Shown: positions 54,544 through 64,000 of the stretch, piece after piece
Layout of the letters: the number at the start of each line of letters is the position of its first letter
Position numbering within the stretch: the stretch's first letter is position 1
Source: Anaeromusa acidaminophila DSM 3853
GTDB lineage: Bacteria > Bacillota > Negativicutes > Anaeromusales > Anaeromusaceae
Assembly (NCBI RefSeq): GCF_000374545.1
Contig: NZ_KB894587.1
Location: 1-64,000, forward strand
Direction of reading: 5' to 3'
Length of the DNA stretch: 64,000 bases
Made by a program: the position numbers and the translations under genes
Notes under the pieces: generated by a model
Databases searched by the model: none
Told to the model about the DNA's origin: nothing
What the model saw: only the letters and a program-made list of their open reading frames with translations

Positions 54544-54699
54544 AAATCCATCCCCCTTGTCTTTTTTTGACGGCAATGCCGTCAGCGCGCTCTATCAAAA
54601 AGCGCCTTGATTTCATGATTGCGAATAAGTGTATTCGCTACGCGCCGCCAGATTCCTCTATCCTTTGAAAAAAAAACGCTATTTTCTCGCATATTTTCT

Positions 54700-56145
54700 C
54701 TATTCTAAGGCTTTTGCGGCATTCCAAAGAGCATCCAACTCCGTTAATGAAGATTGCTCCCAAGAAATTCCTTTTTCTTGTAACTGTTTCTCAATGAAGC
54801 CAAAGCGGTTTTCAAACTTCAAACATGCTTTCAAAAGAGCGGTTTCTGGTTCCACATGTAAGAACCGCGCCAAATTAACCATAGCAAACAACGCATCGCC
54901 TAGTTCATCTTCCCTCGCAGCTTCATTGTCCGCTTCGCGCAGTTCTTGAAGTTCTTCTTGTACTTTTCCCCATACCGGTTCAACATCAGGCCAATCAAAA
55001 CCTACCTTAGCCGCTTTGCCTTGCAATTTACAAGCTTTAAGCAACGCCGGAAATTCACGCGGCACCCCGGCCAGAACACCGCCGCGATCCTTTTCCTCAC
55101 GCTTAATACGTTCCCAGTTTCGTACCACTTCCGCCGCATCTTCAATGGTAACTTCGCCAAATACATGAGGGTGGCGGCGAACCATTTTATCGACTACGCC
55201 GTCGATTACCTCCTGCATGGAAAATTGTCCGCTTTCTTCGGCAATGCGGGCGTGGAATACCACTTGCAGTAAAAGATCGCCTAACTCCTCGCAGAGAAGT
55301 TCCATATCATCCTTTTCTATGGCTTCCAGCACCTCATAGGTTTCCTCCAACAGATACCGCCGCAAGGAACGGTGATCCTGCTGTCGATCCCAAACACAGC
55401 CTTCGGGCGAACGAAGCACTTCCATCACTTCCGTCAAGGCGTCTAATTCAAAAGGCTGCACATCGGTTCTGCTTTTCAATGAAGGGACATAAATCGAGGT
55501 CAAATGATCAATATCCTGCTGCCGATCAAGTTCGCATAAAGGTATGGAGCGAACGCTTTCATCCTCCAACCCTAAATGATTAACCAACTCAACCGGATAA
55601 AAGTCGCCATAGTGTTCCATCAGCGTCAATTTCACGTCTGAAGCCACTTGACGATTATAGACTTGCGTCACAACCATTCCTGTCGGAAGTGCGCCACAGC
55701 AAACACTCTCCAAATCCGCCGCATCCAAAATAGTCAGCCCGTTAATCGGATCCAAGCCTAAGCGCACACAAAGTACTTCCACAAAGCTCATTCCTGGCAA
55801 AACTTCCACGGAAATATTCCAGGCCGGCGCTTGGTCGCAAAGCATCTGCACGGTCCGTTCCGCCACGGCCGGACTGCCCGGCACAGCATACACCACATCC
55901 GCGGTTTCCGCGCGACGCAGCACATCTACCGCTATCGTTTGGTAAACCGCTTCAAAAGAACTTTCTGTTTCATAGACTTCGTCGTAAGTCAAAAAAGAAA
56001 TTCCTAGCCGTTCCAGCTCTGCGACCGTGGGATGACGCCCCGTACGCAGCAACAGACAGGAAGCGTCCTGCATGGCCTTTACAGCCCCCAGCGTTAGTAG
56101 ATCCGCACTACCAGGTCCCAAGCCTACAATTGTCAATTTACCCAT
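54700..56145 (-). CDS. mazG: Tetrapyrrole-methylase/MazG fusion (YabN type), NTP pyrophosphohydrolase
   Basis: House-cleaning nucleotide pyrophosphohydrolase. 481 residues from ATG 56145 (GAGGAGG eight bases upstream): residues 1-210 form a SAM-dependent methylase-like domain (IVGLGPGSADLLTLG), and 240-480 contain two MazG units, the first with EELGDLLLQVVFHARIAEE metal residues. The same fusion is YabN in Bacillus, also between yabM and the HU/S4 gene region. What the methylase-like half does is not known. Confidence 0.95.
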   Translation of the reverse strand: MGKLTIVGLGPGSADLLTLGAVKAMQDASCLLLRTGRHPTVAELERLGISFLTYDEVYETESSFEAVYQTIAVDVLRRAETADVVYAVPGSPAVAERTVQMLCDQAPAWNISVEVLPGMSFVEVLCVRLGLDPINGLTILDAADLESVCCGALPTGMVVTQVYNRQVASDVKLTLMEHYGDFYPVELVNHLGLEDESVRSIPLCELDRQQDIDHLTSIYVPSLKSRTDVQPFELDALTEVMEVLRSPEGCVWDRQQDHRSLRRYLLEETYEVLEAIEKDDMELLCEELGDLLLQVVFHARIAEESGQFSMQEVIDGVVDKMVRRHPHVFGEVTIEDAAEVVRNWERIKREEKDRGGVLAGVPREFPALLKACKLQGKAAKVGFDWPDVEPVWGKVQEELQELREADNEAAREDELGDALFAMVNLARFLHVEPETALLKACLKFENRFGFIEKQLQEKGISWEQSSLTELDALWNAAKALE

Positions 56146-56225
56146 GGTGCACGCCTCCTCAACAGCCACAGCAACTGCGGAGCAGCCCCTTGGCCGGAGA
56201 TTAGATTCTCTTCTTCCCTTAGCTT

Positions 56226-57830
56226 CTAACGACGCAACAGGCCCATGCGCTGCAGAGACGCAGCCAACTTAGCGCCTACACGGGGAATTTTCTCCACTTC
56301 TTGGGCAGTCACGCCGCCAACAACAAGCATAGATGCAAAGTAAACCGTGGCTCCTAATAAAATAGCCCCCAGCGTAGCCAAGGTATTGCTATGCAGCATC
56401 TGAAACAAACCTTCAAAAGAAAAGACAACTACAATGCCCATCACAGCGGCTGACGCCACCGTCCGCAGCGTATGCCCCCAGTCAAGACTAAAGCCGACAT
56501 ACCGATGCACAAAATACATATTCAACAGCGCCGCCACGCCAAAATCGACGTTCGTCGCCCAGGCCGCCCCTTTAATGCCTAAATCGGGCATCGCTGTCAA
56601 ATACCAACTCATGCCGATTTTGACAACAGCCGAAGCCACCATGTTCACTAAAGGAATGGTCGTATGTCCTAACCCCTGCAACACGCCAGTTGTAACTTGA
56701 TGAATTCCTAGTAAAACAATACCAAAAGACAAAATAGCAATGCAAACTCCTGCATTCGGAGTTCCGTAAAGCATTTGTGAAATCGGCGTAGCCAAGAGAC
56801 ACATGCCGGCAAAACTAGGAATGGTAATCAGATTGGCAATCCGCATAGCTGTCGCCGTACGATTGTAAATCCGCTCCTTGCGTCCCAAGGTAAAGGCCTC
56901 TGAAATAGCCGGCACCAATCCTACCGCCAAAGAAGCCGTCAAAATCGTCGGCAAGTTAATCAGCGCCACAGCCATGCCCGTCAAATAGCCAAAAAGCTCC
57001 GTCGCCTCAGCAACAGTATACCCAGCCACTTCCAGTCGGGCGGGCACAATAAACAAGTCGATGCTAGAAACCACCGGCAGCATGATATTAGCCAGTGAAA
57101 CTGGCAACGCCAACTTTACAATTCGGCTGATAATCCGCCAACTTGACTGCGGCGGCAAATCCGGCTGGGTCGCCATTTTTTCTTTAAACTGCGAACGTTG
57201 ACGCATATAAAAGAAAATAAGCACCGCTAAACCGGCCATCGCTCCCGGCCCAGCTCCAAAGCTAGCGCCGGCTGCAGCATATTCCAAGCCGTACGGCAAC
57301 AGCATGAAAGCCAGCGCAATCATGGTAATTACCCGCAGCAGTTGCTCAAATATCTGCGAAACCGCCGTAGGCGTCATCATTTGCAAGCCCTGAAAATAGC
57401 CGCGATAGCTGGAAAGAACCGTCACGAAAAAGATAGCCGGAGCTAAGGCCGCCAAGGCGTAATAGGCCCGAGGATCTCGTACAAACTGCTCCTCTATCAG
57501 CCAACCTGCCCCTGTGTACAGCAAAATGGTAAACAAGACGCCCGTAAAGGTCAACAGCGCTAGGGAAATACGAAACACACGGTTAGCGCCCCGATAGTCC
57601 GATAAGGCAACACGTTCCGCCACCAAAATGGAAATAGCCACAGGAATCCCGGCGGATGAAACGCTCAATGCCAACAAATAAATGGGATAGGCCATTTGAT
57701 ACAAGCCAATTCCCTCACCGCCCAACAAGCGGGACAATAAGATACGATTCACAGAGCCAATGAGTTTAACTACAATTCCTGCAACGGTTAAAATCAAGGC
57801 GCCACGCAAAAAGGTGTCTTTACTACTCAC
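56226..57830 (-). CDS. SpoVB/MurJ-type lipid flippase (MOP superfamily)
   Basis: Polytopic membrane protein of about 534 residues with roughly 14 helices and the N-terminal SSKDTFLRGALILTVAGIVVKLIGSVNRILLSRLLGGEGIGLYQMAYP typical segment (first part given by position 1-48). It probably moves lipid-linked cell-wall or polysaccharide precursors; YabM and SpoVB in Bacillus are the nearest types. GTG 57830 lies ten bases after GAGAGG and gives the common start (M)SSKDTF; the ATG six codons upstream has no room for a ribosome site. Confidence 0.88.
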   Translation of the reverse strand: MSSKDTFLRGALILTVAGIVVKLIGSVNRILLSRLLGGEGIGLYQMAYPIYLLALSVSSAGIPVAISILVAERVALSDYRGANRVFRISLALLTFTGVLFTILLYTGAGWLIEEQFVRDPRAYYALAALAPAIFFVTVLSSYRGYFQGLQMMTPTAVSQIFEQLLRVITMIALAFMLLPYGLEYAAAGASFGAGPGAMAGLAVLIFFYMRQRSQFKEKMATQPDLPPQSSWRIISRIVKLALPVSLANIMLPVVSSIDLFIVPARLEVAGYTVAEATELFGYLTGMAVALINLPTILTASLAVGLVPAISEAFTLGRKERIYNRTATAMRIANLITIPSFAGMCLLATPISQMLYGTPNAGVCIAILSFGIVLLGIHQVTTGVLQGLGHTTIPLVNMVASAVVKIGMSWYLTAMPDLGIKGAAWATNVDFGVAALLNMYFVHRYVGFSLDWGHTLRTVASAAVMGIVVVFSFEGLFQMLHSNTLATLGAILLGATVYFASMLVVGGVTAQEVEKIPRVGAKLAASLQRMGLLRR

Positions 57831-57908
57831 CCAAGCCCATCCTCTCAAGAAAATGCAATTTTAATTATATCAGAAAACCTTGGGCATTCCTACCTCGAAA
57901 GACGGTTT

Positions 57909-60900
57909 TCAAGCTAGCGTCCCTTCTTCCAGACATTGCATACTCTTAAACAGCAACGCCTCCGCCTTTTCCTGCGGCAAATTTGTTGTTTTCAGACGCA
58001 GCCCCCCGGCGCTGCCCGGAAAGAAGGCAACCCGGGAAGGCAGCCCCGCTTTAAGGGCCATGATATGCTCCGGCGCAAATTGCAAAGGCTCTTGAAAGGC
58101 CACTTCATACCCTTCCTGCTTTTGCACAACGCTGCGAATCCCTAACCGGCGCACCCGATTTTTCAATTTAGCTACCGCCAACAATCGCAGCACCGCCTGC
58201 GGCGGTTCGCCAAACCGGTCAAGGAGCTCATCCAAAAGCTCTTCTACCTCCTCGTCGCGCCGAATTCCGGCAATGCGCTGATACAATTCCATTTTCTGCA
58301 TGGCGTCGCCCACATATTCTTCCGGCAGATAGGCATCCACCTTTATGTCCAGCAGCGGCTCCACTTCCTGCTTCGGCTTTTCGCCTGTGCGCAGTTCCTG
58401 CACTGCTTCATCCAGTAAACGGCAATACATTTCAAAACCAACGCTGACGATATGTCCATGCTGTTGCGGTCCTAAAAGACTGCCGGCGCCGCGTATTTCC
58501 AAATCGCGCATGGCAATCTTGAAGCCCGCGCCCAGCTCGGTAAATTCTTTAATCGCCTGCAGCCGTTTTTCCGCCACTTCTGTCAGAACCTTGTCCTTGC
58601 GATAGGTAAAATATGCAAAAGCAGTTCGGCTGGACCGCCCTACCCGCCCCCGCATTTGATACAGCTGAGACAAACCTAAACGATCTGCGTCATATACCAA
58701 AATAGTGTTGGCGTTCGGCACATCCAATCCGCTTTCAATAATGCTGGTGCAAACCAAAATATCTTCTTCGCCTTCGTAAAAGTCCATCATGACTTGTTCC
58801 AACTGTTCCTCCGCCATTTGACCATGCGCCACGCGTACGCCAGCTTGCGGAAACAATTCTCCTAAACGCAAAGCTAGCCGTTCAATGCCCTGAATCCGGT
58901 TATGCACGACATATACTTGGCCTCCGCGACGCAACTCCCGGCTAATGGCTTCTACGGCAATCTCCTCATGATATTCCGCCACATAGGTTTCCACCGGCAA
59001 CCTATCCTCCGGAGGCGTTTCAATAATACTCATATCACGCACGCCCACAAGAGACATATGCAAAGTACGCGGAATGGGCGTAGCGCTCAATGACAGCACA
59101 TCTACCTGACTGCGCCATTGCTTTATTTTTTCTTTTTGCGCCACCCCAAAGCGCTGTTCCTCGTCAATAATAAGTAGACCCAAATCCTTAAAGCGCACGT
59201 CGCTTGTCAACATACGATGGGTTCCTACCAACACATCCACTTTGCCCGCAGCCACATCCTCCAAGGTTTTGCGAATCTCCCTGGCGCTGCGAAATCGGCT
59301 GACAACGCCGGTAGCGACGCCAAAGCCGGCAAAGCGGGAGCTCAATGTCTGGTAATGCTGCTGCGCCAGCACCGTAGTCGGCACCAGCATGGCAACTTGC
59401 TTGCCGCTCATTACCGCTTTAAATGCTGCACGCACCGCCACTTCGGTCTTGCCAAAGCCCACATCGCCGCAAAGAAGTCGGTCCATCGGCCGGGGCCGTT
59501 CCATATCCGCTTTAATTTCCTCCAGCGCCTGCAATTGATCCGGCGTCTCCTCATAAGGAAAGGATTCTTCAAATTCTCTTTGCCACGGCGTATCCGCCTC
59601 AAATGCAAAGCCAGCCTCCTCCTGGCGAGCCGCATACAACGCCACCAGCTCTTGGGCCAAGTCAGCCACCGCCGCCTGCGTCCGGCTGCGCACCCGCTGC
59701 CAATCCTTACCGCCCATGCGACTAAGCTTAGGCGCTTCTCCGTCTTGGCCAATATACTTTTGCAGAAGTCCAACTTGGTCTGTAGGCAAATACAGTTTAT
59801 CGTCACCAGTGTAACGAATAAGCAAATAATCTTTGCGTACGCCCCCTATGTCCAAGGTTTCCACGCCAGCGTAACGTCCAATGCCGTGGCTGGCGTGAAC
59901 CACATAATCCCCAACCCGTATATCCCGAAAATAACGGATTTTTTCCCCTTGCGATTTGGCGCGACGTTGTTTTCTTTTATGACGCCCTAGTACATCTTGC
60001 CCCGCAAAAACGACTACTTTAGCTTGGACCCATTCAAATCCGGCGCTGATTTCTCCAAGAAGCAGGCGTACACTGCCGGAATCCGCTTTTCTTGATACTC
60101 CGACCTCGCGAGCGGCCAATTCCTGTTGTAATGCTTCTAATCGCTCTTCGCTGCCCGCTAAGAGTACGGTCACCGCCCCCCGCGCTTCCTGGGCTCTTAG
60201 TTCCTGCGCTAAAAGCTCAAATTGGCCGTGAAAGGGCATTACGCCTTTAGCGGCAATACTAATAATATCCTGTGCTTCCGTATGCGCTACTTTTTGCAGC
60301 ATCAACGACCAAAATTGCACCGCTTGCGGGCGGCTTGCTTCTACAATTTTCCCCCAAGACAGCGCCGCTGGGTATTCTTCCAGCAATGCTTGCGCCGCGT
60401 CTCGCAGCCGTGCCGGATCATCAAAAACAACTGCGCCTTCTTGAGCATACGATAATAAGCACTGTACTCCCTGCGCTTCTTCCTGCACAGGCAGAATATC
60501 CACCTGTTCCAAGCGGTCTAGGGAGCGCTGCGTTTCCGGGTCAAAGGAACGCAACAAATCAATTTCATCATCAAAGAATTCAAGGCGCACGGCCACTGGC
60601 AGCTGCAATGGAAAAACATCAACAACACCGCCGCGTACGCTAAATTGCCCTCGACTGTCGACGGCATCAACCCGTTCATAACCGCAGCGAACCAGTTCCG
60701 ACAGTAGTTTTTGCCGATCCCAAGCAGCGCCATTTTTTAAAGTCAGACGTCGATCCAGCAATTCTTGGCGCGAGCAAACCCCCTGCGCAACCGCTTCGAT
60801 TGTTGTCAGGAATAAGGCGGCTTCGCCCCTCGCCAAAGCGCTTAACGACTCCATGCGGATTGCTGATCTCTCCCGGCTGCGCGCCGTAAGCGCAAAGGAA

Positions 60901-61163
60901 ACTTCCGGCAATGCCGGCAGCTCATATATCGTTATTTCAGGCAGCCATAAAGCGATTTCGCGGCGATACTCCTCCAAGTGGGCGTCATCCGCCGCAACCA
61001 CTACTATGGACTGCATTTTCTCCGTCAAGGAAGCCGCCAACAGAAATGGTTTTTGACTGCCCGTCAAACCATAGACCCAAGCAGCCCTGCCAGGCTTATG
61101 CGTTAGGCGTATGGCTTCGGCGCAAGCGGCATCGGCCTTCACTAACGAAAGTAATTCCCTCAT
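57909..61163 (-). CDS. mfd: Transcription-repair coupling factor Mfd
   Basis: Removes RNA polymerase stalled at DNA damage and recruits UvrA. 1084 residues: UvrB-like N-terminal domains (1-350), CarD/RNA-polymerase interaction domain (about 425-500, [19 protein letters not shown]), RecG-like translocase with Walker [28 protein letters not shown] box, [13 protein letters not shown] and [11 protein letters not shown], and a C-terminal TRCF domain (from about 940). It is the first gene of the mfd-flippase-mazG series conserved in Firmicutes; the spoVT gene that often follows mfd is absent. Confidence 0.97.
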   Translation of the reverse strand: MRELLSLVKADAACAEAIRLTHKPGRAAWVYGLTGSQKPFLLAASLTEKMQSIVVVAADDAHLEEYRREIALWLPEITIYELPALPEVSFALTARSRERSAIRMESLSALARGEAALFLTTIEAVAQGVCSRQELLDRRLTLKNGAAWDRQKLLSELVRCGYERVDAVDSRGQFSVRGGVVDVFPLQLPVAVRLEFFDDEIDLLRSFDPETQRSLDRLEQVDILPVQEEAQGVQCLLSYAQEGAVVFDDPARLRDAAQALLEEYPAALSWGKIVEASRPQAVQFWSLMLQKVAHTEAQDIISIAAKGVMPFHGQFELLAQELRAQEARGAVTVLLAGSEERLEALQQELAAREVGVSRKADSGSVRLLLGEISAGFEWVQAKVVVFAGQDVLGRHKRKQRRAKSQGEKIRYFRDIRVGDYVVHASHGIGRYAGVETLDIGGVRKDYLLIRYTGDDKLYLPTDQVGLLQKYIGQDGEAPKLSRMGGKDWQRVRSRTQAAVADLAQELVALYAARQEEAGFAFEADTPWQREFEESFPYEETPDQLQALEEIKADMERPRPMDRLLCGDVGFGKTEVAVRAAFKAVMSGKQVAMLVPTTVLAQQHYQTLSSRFAGFGVATGVVSRFRSAREIRKTLEDVAAGKVDVLVGTHRMLTSDVRFKDLGLLIIDEEQRFGVAQKEKIKQWRSQVDVLSLSATPIPRTLHMSLVGVRDMSIIETPPEDRLPVETYVAEYHEEIAVEAISRELRRGGQVYVVHNRIQGIERLALRLGELFPQAGVRVAHGQMAEEQLEQVMMDFYEGEEDILVCTSIIESGLDVPNANTILVYDADRLGLSQLYQMRGRVGRSSRTAFAYFTYRKDKVLTEVAEKRLQAIKEFTELGAGFKIAMRDLEIRGAGSLLGPQQHGHIVSVGFEMYCRLLDEAVQELRTGEKPKQEVEPLLDIKVDAYLPEEYVGDAMQKMELYQRIAGIRRDEEVEELLDELLDRFGEPPQAVLRLLAVAKLKNRVRRLGIRSVVQKQEGYEVAFQEPLQFAPEHIMALKAGLPSRVAFFPGSAGGLRLKTTNLPQEKAEALLFKSMQCLEEGTLA

Positions 61164-61307
61164 TGTATATATCTCCTATGAAACCTATCATTTGCACTAG
61201 CTATCTTATAGCATAGCAGGCTTCTTGGTTTTTGCAAGCTCCTGCCCCAGCTTTCAAAACCTTTACGCAGTCTTGCAAGTAATGGACTAGCTCGCATATT
61301 TTTAAAT

Positions 61308-61332
61308 AGCAAAAGGGCGGCTTACGCCGCCC
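61308..61332 (-). terminator. Terminator downstream of glpX
   Basis: Stem GGGCGGC/GCCGCCC (61315-61321 with 61326-61332) with a four-base loop and TTTT following on the minus strand, 32 bases after the glpX stop. Confidence 0.75.
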
Positions 61333-61363
61333 CGGTCCGCCGAAATTTCTTTATTTTCCCTAA

Positions 61364-62329
61364 TCAGGTCCGCTTAAAAATCATGCTTTTCCGATCTAGC
61401 TTATGAATAGCGTCAACAAAACGAACCGTTCCCGATTTATAGCGCATTACAATGGAGTGCGTCCGCACGCCACCGCCAAAATAATGCACCGGGTTCAGCA
61501 TATCCCCTTGTGTAATGGCTGTAGCTGCAAAAATCGCATCCTCGCCATGCACCAAGTCGTCAATGGTCAGTACTTTGTTAATGTCGCCAATGCCCATTTT
61601 CTTCGCCCGCGCTATTTCACAGTCGTCTGAAGGAAGCAGACGGCCTTGCATATCTCCGCCCAGGCATTTAAGGGCCGCCGCCGCAATAACGCCTTCCGGC
61701 GCGCCGCCAGAGCCTACCAGCATATGAATGCCGGAGCCTTCGATGCCAACATTGATAACTGGAGATACGTCGCCATCGGTAATCAGCTTGATTCGCGCCC
61801 CAGCGTCACGCACATCCTTAATCAAGCGGCTGTGACGATCGCGATCCAAAATAACAACCGTCAAATCTTCAACCTTCCGCGACAAGGCGGAAGCAACGGC
61901 TTTCAGATTTTCTTTAACCGGAGCATCGATGTGAATTTTACCGGCCGCCTTAGGTCCGACCGCAATTTTATCCATGTACATATCAGGCGCATGCAGCAAT
62001 CCGCCTTGCGGAGCAACCGCCAGCACCGCAATAGCGCCAGGCATCCCTTTCGCCACCAAGTTGGTCCCTTCCAGCGGGTCAACGGCAATGTCTACCCCCA
62101 TACCGCCGGCGCCAACTTTCTCGCCAATATACAACATTGGCGCTTCATCCATTTCCCCTTCGCCAATGACAACCGTGCCGCTGATGTTGACTGAGTCAAA
62201 CATCGTCCGCATAGCATCCACCGCCGCCTGATCCGCAGCAATTTTGTCCCCTTTGCCCATCAGTCGCCCGCAGGCAATCGCCGCCGCTTCTGTAACCCGT
62301 ACAAATTCTAACGATAACTCACGATCCAT
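61364..62329 (-). CDS. glpX: Class II fructose-1,6-bisphosphatase (GlpX)
   Basis: Gluconeogenic phosphatase, Li-sensitive inositol-monophosphatase fold. 321 residues from ATG 62329: [17 protein letters not shown], metal site [15 protein letters not shown] and [12 protein letters not shown], and substrate site [11 protein letters not shown] and [13 protein letters not shown]. The TTG-begun longer frame includes AGGAGG itself, so ATG 62329 is the start (12 bases from the ribosome site, rather long). Gluconeogenesis fits growth on amino acids. Two hairpins separate it from the transaldolase gene. Confidence 0.95.
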   Translation of the reverse strand: MDRELSLEFVRVTEAAAIACGRLMGKGDKIAADQAAVDAMRTMFDSVNISGTVVIGEGEMDEAPMLYIGEKVGAGGMGVDIAVDPLEGTNLVAKGMPGAIAVLAVAPQGGLLHAPDMYMDKIAVGPKAAGKIHIDAPVKENLKAVASALSRKVEDLTVVILDRDRHSRLIKDVRDAGARIKLITDGDVSPVINVGIEGSGIHMLVGSGGAPEGVIAAAALKCLGGDMQGRLLPSDDCEIARAKKMGIGDINKVLTIDDLVHGEDAIFAATAITQGDMLNPVHYFGGGVRTHSIVMRYKSGTVRFVDAIHKLDRKSMIFKRT

Positions 62330-62397
62330 TTTGTCTGAAAACCTCCTGTTTTTTTCTTTATTCAAACCAACTTACGGAAAATTGCTCTTATAACTCC

Positions 62398-62467
62398 CCT
62401 AGGGAGCCGATGCGCCACCGGCTCCCTAGGCCCATGAGAACAGGGCCGTCATAATGACTGGCCCTGA
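62398..62467. other. Two hairpins between the transaldolase gene and glpX
   Basis: Stem CCTAGGGAGCCG/CGGCTCCCTAGG (about 62398-62430) and stem CAGGGCC/GGCCCTG (62444-62467). Neither is followed by a U tract on the minus strand. They may stabilise or partition the mRNA. Confidence 0.5.
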
Positions 62468-62476
62468 GCGCTGTAA

Positions 62477-63118
62477 CTACTTTGCTTTATTCCAATCGGC
62501 AAGAAACGCTGCCAATCCTTTATCTGTCAGCGGATGCTTCGTCATGCCTTGCAGCACCTTGTAAGGAATCGTTGCGATATGCGCTCCTGCCAAGGCCGCC
62601 TGTGTCACATGCAAAGGATGGCGAATGCTAGCGGCAATAACTTCAGTAGTAAAACCGTGGAGTTCATAAATCTGCACAATCTCTTGTACTAATGCCATTC
62701 CATCATAACCGATGTCATCCAAACGCCCTACAAACGGGCTGACATAACGCGCACCGGCTTTAGCCGCAAGCAAAGCCTGGTTGGCGGAAAACACCAAGGT
62801 CACATTAGTTTCAATACCTTCGGCAGAAAGCTGTTTAACCGCTTTTAAGCCTTCCGGCGTCATAGGAATTTTCACGACCAGGCTGGAAAATAGCTTTGCC
62901 AAGGCGCGTCCTTCTTGCACCATGCCTTCCCAATCTGTCGCGATAACTTCGCCGTTGACAGGGCCGGGAACAATTTCAGCAATCTCTTGCAAAACCGTAT
63001 TTAAATCCCGTCCTTCTTTGACAATTAACGAAGGATTTGTGGTTACGCCGTCAATAACGCCCCATTCCGCCGCCGCACGGATTTCCTCCACATTGGCAGT
63101 GTCCAAAAACAGCTTCAT
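62477..63118 (-). CDS. tal: Transaldolase / fructose-6-phosphate aldolase family
   Basis: Short-type transaldolase of 213 residues in the non-oxidative pentose phosphate route. The Schiff-base lysine is in [13 protein letters not shown], with [12 protein letters not shown] at the N-terminus, GVTTNPSLI and [16 protein letters not shown] 63118 follows GGAGG by seven bases; the ATG two codons earlier is too close. Short members may be transaldolases or fructose-6-phosphate aldolases; in Firmicutes the former is usual. Confidence 0.93.
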   Translation of the reverse strand: MKLFLDTANVEEIRAAAEWGVIDGVTTNPSLIVKEGRDLNTVLQEIAEIVPGPVNGEVIATDWEGMVQEGRALAKLFSSLVVKIPMTPEGLKAVKQLSAEGIETNVTLVFSANQALLAAKAGARYVSPFVGRLDDIGYDGMALVQEIVQIYELHGFTTEVIAASIRHPLHVTQAALAGAHIATIPYKVLQGMTKHPLTDKGLAAFLADWNKAK

Positions 63119-63165
63119 CGCCATTCCTCCTCTATTCGCTTCATCCTCCTAGCGGCAAGCGCCAG

Positions 63166-63792
63166 TTAAGAATGGAAATACGCATAAGAAGCCGAATACA
63201 GCTCGATTCCTCGCATCTGAGCGGCCTGGGTCAAATCCCGTTCGTCGCGAGCGGGAACCAAGTGTTTAGCGCCGCAAGAGCGGCAAGACAACAATATGCC
63301 GCTATCGAGCACTTCCGCCGCTAATTGCAGTTGGCGGCAGGCGCAAGAAATTTCCCCTTGCGCCGCCAAGTCATGAACCATATTCAATACTTCCAAAAGA
63401 ACTTGCGGGTCCTCTATCGCTTCTTCATCTTCTTCTCGCTGCAACCCTTGGCAAACCTGCCGATGACGAAGTTGCTGCTCTCGCAACAAATCAGGTTGAC
63501 CAATCAAACCTAATTCCAGCGTATGGTTCGGACAATAGAGACGATGTATTTCGACCTGCCAAAACTGCTGCGGAGTGAAACAAAGAAGGTGGTCCTGTTG
63601 GCATAACAGACATGGCAGGCGCAACAATGGCTGACTATGCGATGCAGCTACAATTTCCCCTTGCCATTGACCGCAATGGCAATACAACTGCCGCCGTTCA
63701 TGACGCAAGGAAAATCGAGACAACTCATGCAGCTCTAGTTTGCCGCATCGTTGACAAAATAACGCCAACGAAGTCCAGGTCCGAGCAACCAT
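63166..63792 (-). CDS. Cysteine-rich, probably zinc-binding protein of unknown function
   Basis: A soluble protein of 208 residues; not recognised. Thirteen cysteines form pairs that could make three zinc knuckles: C13xxC16 with C38xC40, C61xxC64 with C71/C87, and C150xC152 with C170xxC173. The middle (residues 100-145) is Gln/Glu/Arg-rich and probably helical. AAAGGAGG seven bases before ATG 63792 fixes the start. It is 48 bases upstream of the transaldolase gene and likely co-transcribed. The remaining 208 bases to the window end show no gene I can support. Confidence 0.75.
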   Translation of the reverse strand: MVARTWTSLALFCQRCGKLELHELSRFSLRHERRQLYCHCGQWQGEIVAASHSQPLLRLPCLLCQQDHLLCFTPQQFWQVEIHRLYCPNHTLELGLIGQPDLLREQQLRHRQVCQGLQREEDEEAIEDPQVLLEVLNMVHDLAAQGEISCACRQLQLAAEVLDSGILLSCRSCGAKHLVPARDERDLTQAAQMRGIELYSASYAYFHS

Positions 63793-64000
63793 CTCCACTC
63801 CTCCTTTTATTAATAGGTTCGCCAATGGAGAAAAAAATCCTGCCCGAACATACATGCTTTTGAAATAAGGCCCCCGTCACCCCCTGGAAAAGCCTCTTAA
63901 CAGCCGCAAAGCGGCTACCCCTCTGCGCAGCCATGCTTGATGGTACACAGTCAAGGTATAGGTTGCTTGCGGGTCGTCCCAAACGAAAGCAATTGAATTA

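Noticed and set aside
62398-62467. Two strong hairpins taken at first as a glpX/tal terminator pair
   Set aside because: Neither has a U tract on the transcribed strand; listed only as intercistronic structures.
63793-64000. Possible gene at the right edge of the window
   Set aside because: Frames here have no ribosome site or recognisable product and overlap the start of the Cys-rich gene; the interval is short and may hold an upstream control region.

Overview
The window reads as the chromosome of an anaerobic, amino-acid-fermenting Firmicute, most likely a Negativicute (Anaeromusa/Anaeroarcus/Sporomusa-like). The inference rests on a complete glutamate mutase - methylaspartase - citramalate(citrate)-lyase-type operon, a Firmicutes-type divIC-yabR-tilS-hpt-ftsH-coaX-cysK-dusB-lysS backbone, strong AGGAGG ribosome sites, SAM-I and PhoP-type regulation, and a class II (GlpX) fructose bisphosphatase. 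The genus is an inference and cannot be fixed from sequence reading alone. Nearly every gene is on the minus strand; only a GH26 glycosidase gene and a PhoR-like kinase gene are on the plus strand. No tRNA, rRNA or CRISPR array was seen.

Layout, left to right. 1-1.8 kb: an intact IS1182-type insertion sequence abutting the stop codon of an M20 peptidase gene. 3.2-10.4 kb (read leftward): panC-panD, birA, coaX, dusB, an unknown gene, greA, lysS; panC is preceded by a structured leader RNA with a terminator. 10.6-15.4 kb: sulfur metabolism (cysK, a DUF2292/YezD-like gene, larE, metQ, and an aminotransferase under a SAM-I riboswitch). 15.4-18.5 kb: an asparaginase gene and a divergent secreted GH26 enzyme. 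18.5-24.7 kb: ftsH, hpt, tilS, a ThrE-type two-subunit exporter (yjjB/yjjP), the S1-domain gene yabR, divIC. 24.8-33 kb: a chemoreceptor, pstA-pstC-pstS with two well-phased PhoP boxes, a diacylglycerol glucosyltransferase, and a PhoR-like kinase. 33-48.6 kb: a UbiB-family gene, then the glutamate-fermentation operon gltP-glmS-glmL-glmE-mal-(P-loop/SAD protein)-citD-citE-citF-citC-citXG with a LysR-type regulator upstream. 48.7-54.5 kb: an M16 peptidase, phoU-pstB-phoP, HU. 54.7-63.8 kb: mazG, a SpoVB-like flippase, mfd, glpX, a transaldolase and a Cys-rich unknown protein.

How it works together. The central operon imports glutamate, rearranges it to 3-methylaspartate (B12-dependent mutase GlmSE with its reactivase GlmL), deaminates it to mesaconate (Mal), and cleaves (S)-citramalate to acetate and pyruvate with a citrate-lyase-type enzyme plus its prosthetic-group machinery (CitC, CitX-CitG fusion). 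The mesaconate hydratase that must link Mal to the lyase is not here. In its place, between mal and citD, is an uncharacterised protein that joins a P-loop nucleotide-binding domain to a domain resembling the second additional (editing) domain of alanyl-tRNA synthetase. I regard this as the most interesting object in the window. Other notable points are an unassigned structured leader before panC, an attenuator-like leader before cysK, Pho genes split on either side of the fermentation operon, and a roughly 29-kb block sitting where the yabO/yabP/yabQ genes of other Firmicutes would be.
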